A stretch of DNA of 64,000 nucleotides, from the NCBI GenBank assembly GCA_025084515.1, contig JAJAGP010000084.1, forward strand, positions 124,001 to 188,000, written 5' to 3'. Position numbers and translations under genes: made by a program. Numbering within the stretch: the stretch's first letter is position 1; each line of letters opens with the position of its first letter. The notes under the pieces are model-generated. The model made no database searches. It was not told the origin of the DNA and saw nothing but the letters and a program-made list of their open reading frames with translations. Below, piece after piece: positions 22,136-32,219 of the stretch. The DNA is from Ancistrus triradiatus (Eukaryota > Chordata > Actinopteri > Siluriformes > Loricariidae).

Positions 22136-23529
22136 GTTCCCGTCCCTGCTTCTTCTCCCGGGATCTCCTCCCAAAATCTTCTCTTCAATCTTCTCCTTCC
22201 GTGAAAGACGAAGGAGAAGGTCTCTGCCTCCGGTCTTTCTTTCCCTCTTCTCCTCCAGGCAAAGAGGGTGGTGGAGGGGAGGAGAAAGCCTTGTAGAAAA
22301 TGGGTGGGGTAGGCAGGAGTTAGTTAGATCGCCGTCCGTAGCGGATCTTCTCTCCCGGTCTTCCGCGGCTACTCTGGGCATGTTGCGCGGGGAGATACGG
22401 CACGCGAGCGAGTCGGGGAGTGGTACTGCAAAGGCGTAGATAGAGGGCGAATGTAGAAAGTTGGTGGATAATCGGATATACAGAGAGAGGAATAGTATAG
22501 ATCCTCCTATGCCATTCTCGAAGGGCCTCTTTCTTTCCCTCTTCTGCCTCCGGAGGCAGTAGGAGGTGGGGGGCGAAGAGCAGAACAAAAGGAGGGGTGG
22601 GGAGAAGGGGAGGAGTGGTAACAAGGGTGGCCAAGAGGAAGGCTTTCAAGAGATTGGGTTAAATATAGGGGGGGGTGTTATGGGAGAGGGGGAGGGACGG
22701 GGAGTAGTATGGATTGATCAATGATAGGGGTGTGGAGCGGAAATCTCGCTCCAGGAGGTGGATCTTCTCTCCCCTCTTCGCTCCCTGGGTCCGAGAATAG
22801 ATGGGGAAGGGGGTGAGGAGGGTAGAACGGAGGGACAAGAAGAGTGCGTGATCTCCCTGGTCCTCTTCTCTCCCTCTTTCTCCTCCATCTCCTACCATTC
22901 TTCTCTCCCTCTTCTCCTCCTGTGGAATACTCCCTCCAGCTTCTTCTCTCTCCCTCTTTTTCCGCCCCTCCTCGCCGCCTCTGCTCTCACGCGTCGCCGC
23001 CTGGTCGCCGCCGTCATTCTCTCCATCTTCTCCTCCGGGGCAGTTCGCCGCCTCTGCTCTCAAGCGTCGCCGCCTCGCCGCCTCTGCTCTCAAGCGTCGC
23101 CGCCTGGATAATCGGGTCTTCCTCCGTCTTCTCTCCCTCTTTTTCGTCCGATCTCCTCCGAGCGATCTTCTCTCCCTCTTGCTCCGCACTCCGGAAATAC
23201 CCCAGATGTGGGATAAAGCTGAACGGCGCGGTGACAGACTCTACAGCGGAATGGAAGGAATCTCCTCGTCTCTTCTACCTCCCAAAAGGCGACAAAAAGG
23301 GCGGTATAAGAATAAGCAGAAATAAAAAACCAGGGGGGTCTCGTCAGAGCGAAAGGGGAGTATAGGCTGTGATCGCCTCCTCGCCTACTCTGCTGTCAGG
23401 CTTCGCCTTCCTCGCTTACCCTCCTTCTTCCTTCATTCCCCCTCTCCTCCTCTTGTTCCTCCATTCCTTGCGACCGGGGGGCTCTTTCTGGAGTCCTAGC
23501 TCCGTCTCGGAACTCGTGGGGGGGGGCTC

Positions 23530-23976
23530 TGTCACTCCCGCTTGGCCCCCACTCCATCGTCACCTGGGGGTATGCGCACGTCACATCACAGACACCTCAC
23601 CTGTTCCTGCTTTTCTTCACAACAAAGGACCCTCACTCTCTTTAACCCATAACCCCACTCACCTCACCGTCCGCCGGATTAATTGATGTTATCCCCAACG
23701 CGTTCCCTACTCAGTCCGTGCCTCTACACACCCGTCCTCCTGTCGTCTCGCGTTCCACCCTCCTTCCCCTTCCGTCCTTGCCTTCCTTATTCCTCCACAT
23801 CCCCCGTTTTTTGTCCACTGTTTTTTTTTCCTTTCCCTTTTTCATTCCCCCCCCCGCCTTGTGTCAGGCTTCGCTGTGTTTTGTTTTCGTGTTTGGTTAA
23901 TAAATCTCAATAATCTCCCCTTTACTTTTTGAACCTGCGTTCGTCTCCTGCTTCCCCTCCGGCTCACTCCGTAACA
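23530..23976 (+). repeat. LTR (copy 2), 3' LTR
   Basis: Starts TGTCACTCCC and ends GTAACA, followed by GTTAT at 23977-23981 and the continuation of the Tc1 transposase. It is longer than LTR 1 (447 versus 387 bp) through many small indels, including extra homopolymer bases and a repeated 'aataatctc'. AATAAA is at 23899-23904. Confidence 0.88.
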
Positions 23977-24403
23977 GTTATGTTTGGAGACAAGAAACAC
24001 TGCATCCAGCATAAATCGTCTCCCATTGTGAACATGTGGTGGAGTATCATGGTTTTGGGCCTGTTTGCTGCATCTGGGCCAGGACGGCTTGCCATCATTG
24101 ATGGAACAATGAAGTCTGAATTATATCATAGAATTCTACAGGAAAATGTCAGAACATCTGTCCATGAGCTGAATCTCAAGAGAAGGTGGGTCATGCAGCA
24201 AGACAACGACCCTAAGCACACAAGTCGTTCTACCAAAGAATGGTTAAAGAAGAATAAAGGTAATGTTTTGGAATGGCCAAGTCAAAGTCCTGACCTTAAT
24301 CCAATGGAAATGTTGTGGAAGGACCTGAAGCGAGCAGCTAATGTGAGGAAACCCACCAACATCCCAGAGCTGAAGTTGTTCTTTACGGAGGAATGGGCTA
24401 AAA
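23977..24403 (+). pseudogene. Tc1-like transposase, family A copy 3, 3' half
   Basis: Resumes at the GTTAT target duplication. Readable are FAASGPGRLAIIDGTMKSEL, RRWVMQQDNDPKHTSRSTKE (second Asp), VLEWPSQSPDLNPMEMLWKD (third catalytic Glu present) and NIPELKLFFTEEWAKIP. The premature TGA after KDLK seen in copies 1 and 2 is an Arg codon here. The last 30 or so residues and the right terminal repeat are missing. Confidence 0.92.
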
Positions 24404-24457
24404 TTCCTAGCCTAGATGTTATATGTAAGAATTAAGTGGAATAAGTTGCCCAATTAT

Positions 24458-24790
24458 GGCACGGTGGCTCGGGGGTAGCACTGTTGCCTCACAGCAAGAA
24501 GGTCCTGGGTTCAATCCACAGGTGGAGCGGTCTGGGTCCTTTCTGTGTGGAGCCTGCATGTCTGCGTGTATTTACTTCGGGTACTCTGATTTTCTCCAAC
24601 AGTCCAAAGATGTGTGTTAGGTTAACTGGTGTCTCTAAAGTGCCCATAGTGTATGAGTGTGTGAGAGTATATGTCCTATAATGGATTGGCAACCATATCT
24701 ATGGCTGTTCCTGCCTTGAAACCTATGTCGCCGGCTAGGCACCAGCTCTGTCTCTTAAGAATTAAGTGCGTAAAAAAGTGAATGAATGAA
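24458..24790 (+). mobile_element. Mermaid/DANA-like SINE, near complete
   Basis: Head ggcacggtggctcgggggta, gcactgttgcctcacagcaa, gaaggtcctgggttcaatcc; body ggagcggtctgggtcctttc and caacagtccaaagatgtgtg; tail with cctataatggattggcaacc and a gaatgaatga end. Confidence 0.92.
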
Positions 24791-24799
24791 GTTGCATAA

Positions 24800-25920
24800 T
24801 TAGTAAGTCTATAGTAATTGTTTAATAAACAGAAGCTAAATAAAAAAATATAGTGTGCTTAATCTGTGCTATAGGTTATTGTTAGCCATATCAGCCACAG
24901 CTAGATGACCAAATTGTCTACACGTAATATCAAATCTGTAAGTATAACATAGTAATTTAGCTTTTTCTGTATCCCCTCTAATGCTTCTATTTGTATGCTC
25001 CAGACAGTTCAAATACTCCTTTCCCATGTTTACATGCCCTTTCTTTCGTCCTCTATTGAGACAACTGAATGTAACAGGTGAATGAAAGTCAAGGGCTGCC
25101 AGGAGTTTTCCAGAAGTTTCTACAGTCCAGACTTCAAGTCCAAATGAGTGTCTGTTCTTGTCTGTTCAGAGTTTAGAATGGATTAGCTATTTCCGTCCTT
25201 GCTTGACCCCTGTCTCTTAGCACAGAGCTGACAAATGTAATAAGGAAGTGGTTTTCTGTGGTAGCTGAAATCAAACACATGCAAGTCTCGAAATGCACAA
25301 ACATTTCAGCAAACAAATCATGAGCAAACAAAGTCTCTCAAAATAGCACTGCAATTATTAATAAATGGGTGAATGCTTCTTGTAATAAATTCCGTGTAAA
25401 TGTGCTTAGTGGGCTGTCAAAGCAATGACACTTGTTGGGGGTATTGGCTGTAAACCCAGCAGCAGGTAGAGAGTGTATGTGCCACTATCCTGTGAAGTAT
25501 AATGCTCCTCTACACACAGCTGGCTGTTTGGATATTGAACTCAGAGTACATCTGTATGAGCTTACTGGTCTGCATGTTCTCATTCTTTACACATATACAC
25601 ACTCAGTTATAGAAAGGTTATAACGAAAAACTAAACTAATAAAGCATGTTACTGGCACTTCTGTCTCAAAACCTTAAACATTTACTAGTAAAATTTGGAT
25701 AGTGTTTATAATAAAACTGTCATGCCCACACAGTGTGTAAACTGGCAGTGAAAAAGTTCAAGCAAACATGCAGGCCTGTCACATCCATTACAGATGGGTT
25801 TAATGCCAGATTTATATTATTGCTACTTTTCTACACTTGGGTCAGTAAAAACAGAATACTGACCTGTTTTCTCCTGTGAAAAAAAGACAGAGAGCCACTG
25901 GACATCACAAATATAGTAAT
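24800..25920. other. AT-rich intergenic DNA, nothing recognised
   Basis: No supported gene, terminal repeat or tRNA-like box. Confidence 0.4.
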
Positions 25921-25924
25921 ACAA

Positions 25925-26180
25925 ATATGTGTATGGTGTGTGGGGGGGGGTCATGTTTATATTACATTTATATTACATTTTGGAGACCACATGCCCCCAC
26001 AAGGGTAGAAAAATCTGACATTTTTTATCTTGCGGGAACATTTTGCTGATCCTCAGAAACTGCATATTTTGAAAAGCCAAAAGGGTCAAAAGATCTTTAT
26101 TAGGTTACTGAGTTTAAGGTTAAGGTTAGGGTTTTCCACCAGGATAGTGAGACGTGTGTGTGTGTGTGTGTGTGTGTGCG
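25925..26180 (+). repeat. TG-associated dispersed repeat, copy 2, ending in (TG)12
   Basis: Contains accacatgcccccacaaggg, 'aatctgacatttttt', gaacattttgctgatcctca, ttgaaaagccaaaagggtca and 'ttaaggttaaggttaggg', then gtgagacgtgtgtgtg running into (TG)n. Confidence 0.82.
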
Positions 26181-26189
26181 CATGTGGAT

Positions 26190-26950
26190 TGAAGTGGCAG
26201 TGAAAGAAGAAGGGAGGAATTGGGGGTGATGTCATCCGTACATGAGCGTTTGTTCTGATGCCAGTGCTGAGGGCAGATAAACGAAGTGTGTTATGCAGTA
26301 GTCACAAAAGCCTATTTCTGAAGTATGACAGCAAAAGGGCATATAAGGTCAGATCTATGCTCCCTATTTCCACTAGTCTTCATGCGACTTGTATCTGGAT
26401 TGCATCGTAAACAGATATTAACCACATGCACTTACACGTAATCTCTCCAGTCAGCCAATTAAAAGATGATTGCTGTATCCCACATAATACTGGACCACCC
26501 ATGTCCTGTGTTGTTTACAGTGCATTTGCAAAAGATGGTTGCTATACAAAATGTTTGATACAACAGTGACACAGATTGCGGCCATAGCTAGTGCTGATAG
26601 TGTTTCGTTTCATTAAATAATCTGTAGTCTGTTCTGGGCAGTGGTGTCTGTCCAAATTTTAAATGTTTCTTGTGTTTGTTAGCTATGCCTGTCCTCTGTG
26701 GTTGCTAGGTTGGTAACTGTTAAATCAGTGCCTAAGTAAAAGCACCAAAAGTAAAATGCCTGTCAAATTGTGTAAATGTAAAATGTCATGGAAATTGAAT
26801 GGCCTATGTTTGAACTTAAATTTTCCTGTCATACTTGCAATTTTGGGCTGAAAATGAAAATTCTAATTCAATAATTCCATTTACATTTGCTACTCAATAT
26901 ACTACTAAATATTTCATTTACACGGTGATTTGCAAGCTTTTTTCATTTTA
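26190..26950. other. Intergenic, nothing recognised
   Basis: No supported feature. Confidence 0.35.
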
Positions 26951-26954
26951 ATTT

Positions 26955-27258
26955 TCTTACCTGCTTGATCCTGGACAGGGTTGCCAGAGAGCCAGTGCCC
27001 AGCCGGCATAGGGTGCTTGGCAGGAACAATCCTAAACAGGGCACCAATCCATTGTAAGGCACATACACACACTGGGGTCACTAATTAACATAATACACAT
27101 TTCTTTGGACTGTGGGAGGAACCCGGAGGAAACCTACATGAACATGGGGAGGACATGCAGATTCAACCCAGAAAGGACTCAGACCACTCCACCTTGGATT
27201 GAACCCAGGACCTTCTCACTATGAGGCAACAGTGCTACCCACTGAGCCACCGTGCCGC
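26955..27258 (-). mobile_element. Mermaid/DANA-like SINE, near complete, minus orientation
   Basis: The complement of the same layout: gatcctggacagggttgcca ... tttggactgtgggaggaacc ... ggattgaacccaggaccttc ... gtgctacccactgagccacc gtgccgc at the tRNA-like end. Confidence 0.92.
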
Positions 27259-27333
27259 TTGTTCTGCAAGCTTTTTGAGTAGCTTTATTAAACTGGATTC
27301 CCCAAACTGGATTAATAAGTTATGTTCCATGTG

Positions 27334-27819
27334 TCTTGATGCATGCTCAATAATCCAGGCAAGAAAATCCCAGAAGTTGAATCTGTTCATCTGGACATAG
27401 ATTTTGTCGGAGAAACGTTTCGTCACTCATCTAAGTGACTTCTTCAGTCTCAGCTAGTTGGAAAACTTCCCCAATCTTATATACAGCACCTTTGCATAAC
27501 GACTGGTACCAGCACCATTGCATAACAATGGGACCGGTGACCAGTTTAATATGCAGATTGACATAGCCCTTAATGACAATGGCCACGTGTGCCATTCACA
27601 CAGGATTGGGGAAGGGCTGCGATGGCGGCGTTGTAAGATGGTGAGAGGTGCACTCTGAGGCCTCCTCCTCGGTTCAGGGATGGACGTTCCCTTTTTACAA
27701 AAATGGCTTATTTTACTCCGCGTTCAAACCAGCGTTCCTCCCTATCAAGGATCTGCACGTCTTCATCCTTGAAAGAGTGGCCAAAACCTATGTCCAGATG
27801 AACAGATTCAACTTCTGGG
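27334..27819 (-). mobile_element. Penelope-like element fragment with inverted end repeat and target duplication
   Basis: Flanked by the 13-bp direct repeat tatgttccatgtg (27321-27333 and 27820-27832). A perfect 32-bp inverted repeat lies at 27369-27400 and 27788-27819 (reads ctatgtccagatgaacagat at the right end). Minus-strand frames between them resemble the C-terminus of fish Penelope-like elements: DREERWFERGV-like remains and PSLNRGGGLR-HLSPSYNA-like remains in shifted frames, then a 'DE-RNVSPT' theme. The reverse transcriptase is absent. Confidence 0.78.
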
Positions 27820-27834
27820 TATGTTCCATGTGAT

Positions 27835-28435
27835 TATGCCATAATGGTGTAAAAATGATCGTTCACATGTTATTCACCTAACATGCATCTGCACTCAGTA
27901 ACAATGACTTAGAAATGTAATTATTAAACTCACCACCACTTTAATTTTCAAAGATGTCAGAGTTAACATATTCTTGCCCTACTGCTCATTCTGTGGAAAC
28001 ATGGTTTTCAAAGATCATGGTGCTAAGCAGATCTGGTGACTTTTTTGAAACATGGTGGCTGAAGAGCTTGTTGGATTTTTCGTAGACTAGCAGACAAATC
28101 AGAATCAGACATTTTTGATCAGTATAAAACTTTAACTGAGCATGTGGCAGCATTCTTATTGTCTGCTGACACAAACATTGTTATTGCCAAACTGAGAGCC
28201 TTGGCAAAGCTCTCTGCACCAGACCCAGGGGAGTAGGAAGACCTGCAATGTTTCAAATATGTCACCTGTTCTGCTTTGCCTGCTACTCTGCAAAAAAAAA
28301 AATCCAATGAGCTCCTCAGTTGCCATGTTTCAAAAAAGTTACCATCTGGCCATGGGGCCAGACAGGTACAGAATTTGTAAAAACAATGTATTATATTGTT
28401 TTTACAACTCGCAATATGTGAGCTGTGCCTCACAT
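27835..28435. other. Intergenic with an unidentified coding-like stretch (28120-28440)
   Basis: A plus-strand frame with few stops reads AKLRALAKLSAPDPG and, after a shift, NPMSSSVAMFQKSYHLAMGP. I do not recognise it; a transposon-derived origin is likely given the setting. Confidence 0.3.
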
Positions 28436-28439
28436 ATTA

Positions 28440-28840
28440 GGAATGTTTAATGAATACTTAGCACAAGGAACCCTACCATCTCTATGTCAAACTGTGATCT
28501 CCTTGATGTACATTTTCAAAAATATAAAGACCCTTTGGAGTGTTAAACCTATTGGCTAATTTCTGTCTAAGTTCTGGCAAGTTCTGGCTCCTTGACATGA
28601 ATCTATTCTACCAAATAGTATCCACTGAGATCAAACCACTTTCATTAACATAGATCAGAGTCATGAATATGTTTTATTCTACTTCAGACACCTCTGACTC
28701 TGTTCTGCTTCTGTTTGAAGCGAAGAAAGCCTTTGCATGAGTTGAGTGGACTTATCTCTCCTTTCAGATCCATTATAGATGACATATTTGAATTCAACAA
28801 AATGGCAAAGGCATCATCACCACATTTACGTTTAGTCATT
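28440..28840 (+). pseudogene. L1/Tx1-like LINE reverse transcriptase fragment
   Basis: With stops and shifts it reads MFNEYLAQGTLPSLCQTVIS, then 'DQTTFI' and 'EESLCM-VDL', matching the order 'FN..L..G.LP....A.ISL', 'DQTGFI', 'DAEKAFDRV' of L1-type reverse transcriptases. No target duplication found. Confidence 0.6.
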
Positions 28841-28880
28841 TGGCAGACAGTCTTTTCCAGAGCAACTTACAAAAAATTCA
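28825..28880 (-). mobile_element. SINE/LINE tail fragment
   Basis: tttggcagacagtcttttcc agagcaacttac is the complement of the tail module shared with the family B SINEs. Confidence 0.55.
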
Positions 28881-29000
28881 AACAGGTTTAGGTGTCACGA
28901 TGCAAGCTCTTGAGGACCTGTAGGTATTTGTTTCTAGACAAAAACTAATGCTACTCAGAGCCTGACAAACAAGTTCTCAGATCAACCTTAAGTCCACATA

Positions 29001-30495
29001 CAGTGGGGCAAAAAAGTATTTAGTCAGCTACTGATTGTGTAAGTTCTCCTACTTAGAAAGATGAGAGAGGTCTGTAATTTTCATCAAAGGTACACTTCAA
29101 CTATGAGAAACAAAATGAGAAAAAAAATCCAGGAAATCACATTGTAGGACTTTTAAATAATTTAATTGTAAATTATGGTGGAAAATAAGTATTTGATCAG
29201 CCACAAACAAGCAAGACTTCTGGCTCTCTCAGACCTGTAACTTCTTCTGTCCTCCACTTGTTACCTGTATTAATGGCACCTGTTTGACCTCATTATCTGT
29301 ATAAAAGACACCTGTCCACAGCCTCAAACAGTCAGACTCCAAACTCAACCATGGCCAAGACCAAAGAGCTGTTGAAGGACACCAGGAAGACAATTGTAGA
29401 CCTGCACCAGGCTGGGAAGAGTGAATCTACAATAGGCAAGCAGGTTGGTGTGAATAAATCAACTGTGGGAGCAATTGTAAGAAAATGGAAGACATAGAAG
29501 ACCATTGATAATCTCCCTCGATCTGGGGCCCCACACAAGATTTTATTTCGTGGGGTCAAAATGATCATGAGAACGGTGAGCAAAAATCCCAGAACTACAT
29601 GGAGGGACCTGATGAATGATCTGCAGGAGAGCTGGGACCAAAGTAACAAAGGCTACCATCAGTAACACACTACGCCAAGAGGGACTCAGATCCTGCAGTG
29701 CCAGTCGTGTCCCCCTGCTTAAGCCAGTACATGTCCAGACCCGTCTGAAGTTTTCCAGAGAGCATATGAATGATCTAGAAGAAGATTGGGAGAATATCAT
29801 GTGGTCAGATGAAACCAAAATAGAACTTTTTGGTAAAAACTCAACTGGAGGAAGAAGAATGCTGAGTTGCATCCCAAGAACACCATACCTACTGTGAAGC
29901 ATGGGGATGGAAACCTCATGCTTTGGGGCTGTTTTTCTGCAAAGGGAACAGGACGACTGAAAGAATGAACGGGGCCATGTATCGTGAGATTTTAAGCCAA
30001 AACCTCCTTCCATCAGTGAGAGCATTGAAGATGGAACGTGGCTGGGTCTTCCAGCATGACACAGATCCCAAACACACCTCTCAAGCAATGAAGGAGTGGC
30101 TCCGTAAAAAGCATTTCAAGGTCCTGGAGTGGCCTAGTCAGTATCCAGACCTCAACCCCATAATAAACATGTGGAGGGAGTTGAAAGTCAGTGTTGCCCC
30201 AAAACATCACTGCTCTAGAGGAGATCTGCATGGAGGAATGGGCCAAAATACCAGCTACAGTGTGTGCAAACCTGGTGAAGACTTACAGGAAACGTTTGAC
30301 CTCTGTCATTGCCAACAAAGGTTATGTTACATTAAGTATTGAGTTGAACTTTTGTTATTGACCATTTGTTGTTATTTTTCTCATTTTGTCTCTCATAGTT
30401 GAAGTGTACCTTTGATGAAAATTACAGACCTCTCTCATTTTTCTAAGTAGGAGAACTTGCAATCAGTATCTGACTAAATACTTTTTTGCCCCCTG
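29001..30495 (+). mobile_element. Tc1-like element, family D copy 1, complete with both ends
   Basis: TA at both sides; termini CAGTGGGGCAAAAAAGTATT and its inverted match (cttttttgccccctg, one extra C). The terminal repeats are about 200 bp long. At 1495 bp it is the longest Tc1-like copy in the window. Confidence 0.95.
29351..30342 (+). pseudogene. Tc1-like transposase pseudogene, family D copy 1
   Basis: Starts MAKTKELLKDTRKTIVDLHQ, followed by the DNA-binding GKQVGVNKSTVGAIVRKW. TAG interrupts after KWKT. A frameshift near 29630 leads to the frame with KATISNTLRQEGLRSCSASR and WENIMWSDETKIELF (first Asp). Another shift near 29900 leads to the frame with FQHDTDPKHTSQAMKEWLRK (second Asp) and VLEWPSQYPDLNPIINMWRE. 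The expected third catalytic Glu (NPIENMW) is Ile here. Full length but dead by several independent lesions. Confidence 0.93.
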
Positions 30496-30539
30496 TATCA
30501 TAACAAATACTAAGAGCCTAAGCTATGCTGAAAGACTTC

Positions 30540-30950
30540 AAAAGTGCAAAGTGACAGTATCTTAGGTATTATTTGAAAAGTTGAGTATTTAGACTTCTAC
30601 AGAAGGAGGAGAGACACTGGGATGTCCTGAATGCTGTGGGAAACTCATTTCACCAATGAGGAGCCAGGGCACTGAAACGTCAAAATCTGCCATTGTGGGC
30701 ATGGCTTCATCTCAGAAGGATGTTCTAAGTGCTCTGAGGCTAAAGACTTGAGTTGGTGTGCAGGTGTGTAGTTCTGCAACAAAGAACGTAAATACTGTGA
30801 AGCAGAAGCTTTTGAGGCCTGAATCCTTTTGAGGCCTTAAGCTTGATCCTGGCTGCAACGGGAAGCCAGTGGAGTGATCTCACTAAAGGAGTGACATGAG
30901 AGAACTTTGGTAGGTTGGGAACCAGATGGGACTGCAGCACTCTGAATGCT
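30540..30950 (-). pseudogene. LINE C-terminal fragment (L2/CR1-like tail domain), minus strand
   Basis: The minus frame contains FSHVTPLVRSLHWLPVAARI K, the conserved post-reverse-transcriptase segment of jockey/CR1/L2-type LINEs ('LHWLPV..RI..K'), followed downstream by a damaged APRLWN..P-like region. About 130 residues of old sequence with stops. Confidence 0.65.
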
Positions 30951-31202
30951 CTCTAGTGGAGCAAAGGAACCAAGCAGACTAGCAAGAAAAACATTGCAGA
31001 TATTTAAACCTGGAAATAACGAGAGGCTGTATGACGATGTGAGTAGATTCATGGGTCAGAAAAGGACGTATTCTTCTGATGTTGTGCAGAAAAAATCTCC
31101 AAGATCTGGTGGTTGATGTAATGTTAGAAAAATTAAAGTTGTTCAAATTTGGCATCTTGATTGAGAGATCCAGTATCAGGGATTTCTTTGCTGAGACGTA
31201 GA

Positions 31203-32215
31203 TCAGTCTTCTCTGAGCTTGAGCTTCAGAAGATGTTTTGCCATCAAGGTAGATATATCAGACAGGCAGTCAGTTAGTTTTTTAGAAACTTGGGAGGTGG
31301 ATGGGGGAATGAAAAGTAAAGTTGAGTACCATCTCAATAGCTGTGATATGATGGAGGAGTCTATGAGAAGGTGCTTGAAATATTTCTCAGAGATTCTGGT
31401 CCATACTGACATGATAGCATTGCAGTTACTGCAGATTTAGTAGCTGTATATTCATTATACAAACCCCCCACTCCAGCACAATCCAAATTACAGTACAGTG
31501 AGTACAGTGAACTAGTTTGAGAAGATTTGAGCTTTGGTGTATTATCCTGCTGGAAGTAGCCATCAAAAGATAACAGTGTGATCATAAATTGACGAAGATG
31601 GTCAGCAACAATACTCAGGTAAGCTGTGGCATTTAAACCATGCTCAACTAGTATTAAGGAGCCCAAAGTGTGCCAACAATAGAACCATTGATACAGTGCA
31701 GGTTGGATCCATGCTTTCATGTTGTTAATGCCAAATTCTGAATGTTGCAGCAGAAATCAAGACTCATCAGTCTAGGCAACTTTTTCCAGTCTTCCGTTGT
31801 CCAATTTTGGTGAGCCCGTGTGAATTGTAGTTGACCTCAGTTGACTATTCTTAGCTGACAGGAGTGTCATCCTGTGTGGTCTTCTGCTGCTGTAGCCCAT
31901 CTGCTTAAAGGTTTGACATGTTATGTGTTCAGAGATGCTCTTCTGCATTCTTCATTTGTTGTAACGAGTGGTTATTTGAGTTACTGTTGCCTTTCTATCA
32001 CCTCATTCCAGTCTGGCCACTCTCCTCTGACCACTGGCTTCAACAAGGCATTATCACACAGAAAACTGCCCGATAGCATCTCTTTCTCAGACCATTCTCT
32101 GTAAATCCTAGAGATGGCTGTGTATCTTCTGAAATACTCAGACCAGCCTAGCACCAACAACCATGTCATGTTCAAAGTCATTTAAATCACCTTTCTTCCC
32201 CATTTTGCAACATAT
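31203..32215 (-). pseudogene. Tc1-like element remnant, family F relative, minus orientation
   Basis: The minus-strand frame at 31720-31470 reads WHTLGSLILVEHGLNATAYL and SIVADHLRQFMITL, then GYFQQDNTP (second-Asp context). A later frame reads SVWTRISEKYFKHL near the C-terminus. The region 31740-32215 matches the 5' portion of this fish family at the nucleotide level (gtaacgagtggttatttgag, ctgaaatactcagaccagcc, cagctaccaacaacc-like text, 'tttaaatcacctttcttccc'). Terminal repeats were not found. Confidence 0.75.
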
Positions 32216-32219
32216 TTCC

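Larger units (their letters stand above)
18893..23529 (+). mobile_element. Internal region of a non-autonomous LTR retrotransposon, dominated by minisatellites
   Basis: Lies between the two LTR copies and ends in a G-rich run (gtggggggggct) directly before LTR 2, fitting a polypurine tract. 18893-19480 is complex sequence with broken short frames (for example FLEELEFGLFSSSWESPGID), possibly the rest of a gag-like gene, though I cannot identify it. 19489-22135 is minisatellite; 22136-23529 is pyrimidine/purine-skewed with scattered copies of the last minisatellite unit. No protease, reverse transcriptase or integrase motif was found. Confidence 0.7.
17592..24403 (+). mobile_element. Tc1-like element, family A copy 3, split by an LTR element and missing its 3' end
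   Basis: The left end follows TA (CAGTGGTGCTTGAAAGTTTG) and the 5' terminal repeat is the most complete in the window. The transposase is interrupted at 18445 by the LTR insertion and resumes at 23977. The right terminal repeat is absent: the match stops within the transposase near 24403, where 'aaaattcct' meets unrelated DNA. A 55-bp piece of the same transposase also sits at 18838-18892. Confidence 0.9.

Noticed and set aside
19766..22204. 812-codon plus-strand frame as a large repetitive protein
   Set aside because: The register shifts repeatedly between units, and frames on both strands are open because the repeat unit lacks stops. Treated as minisatellite.
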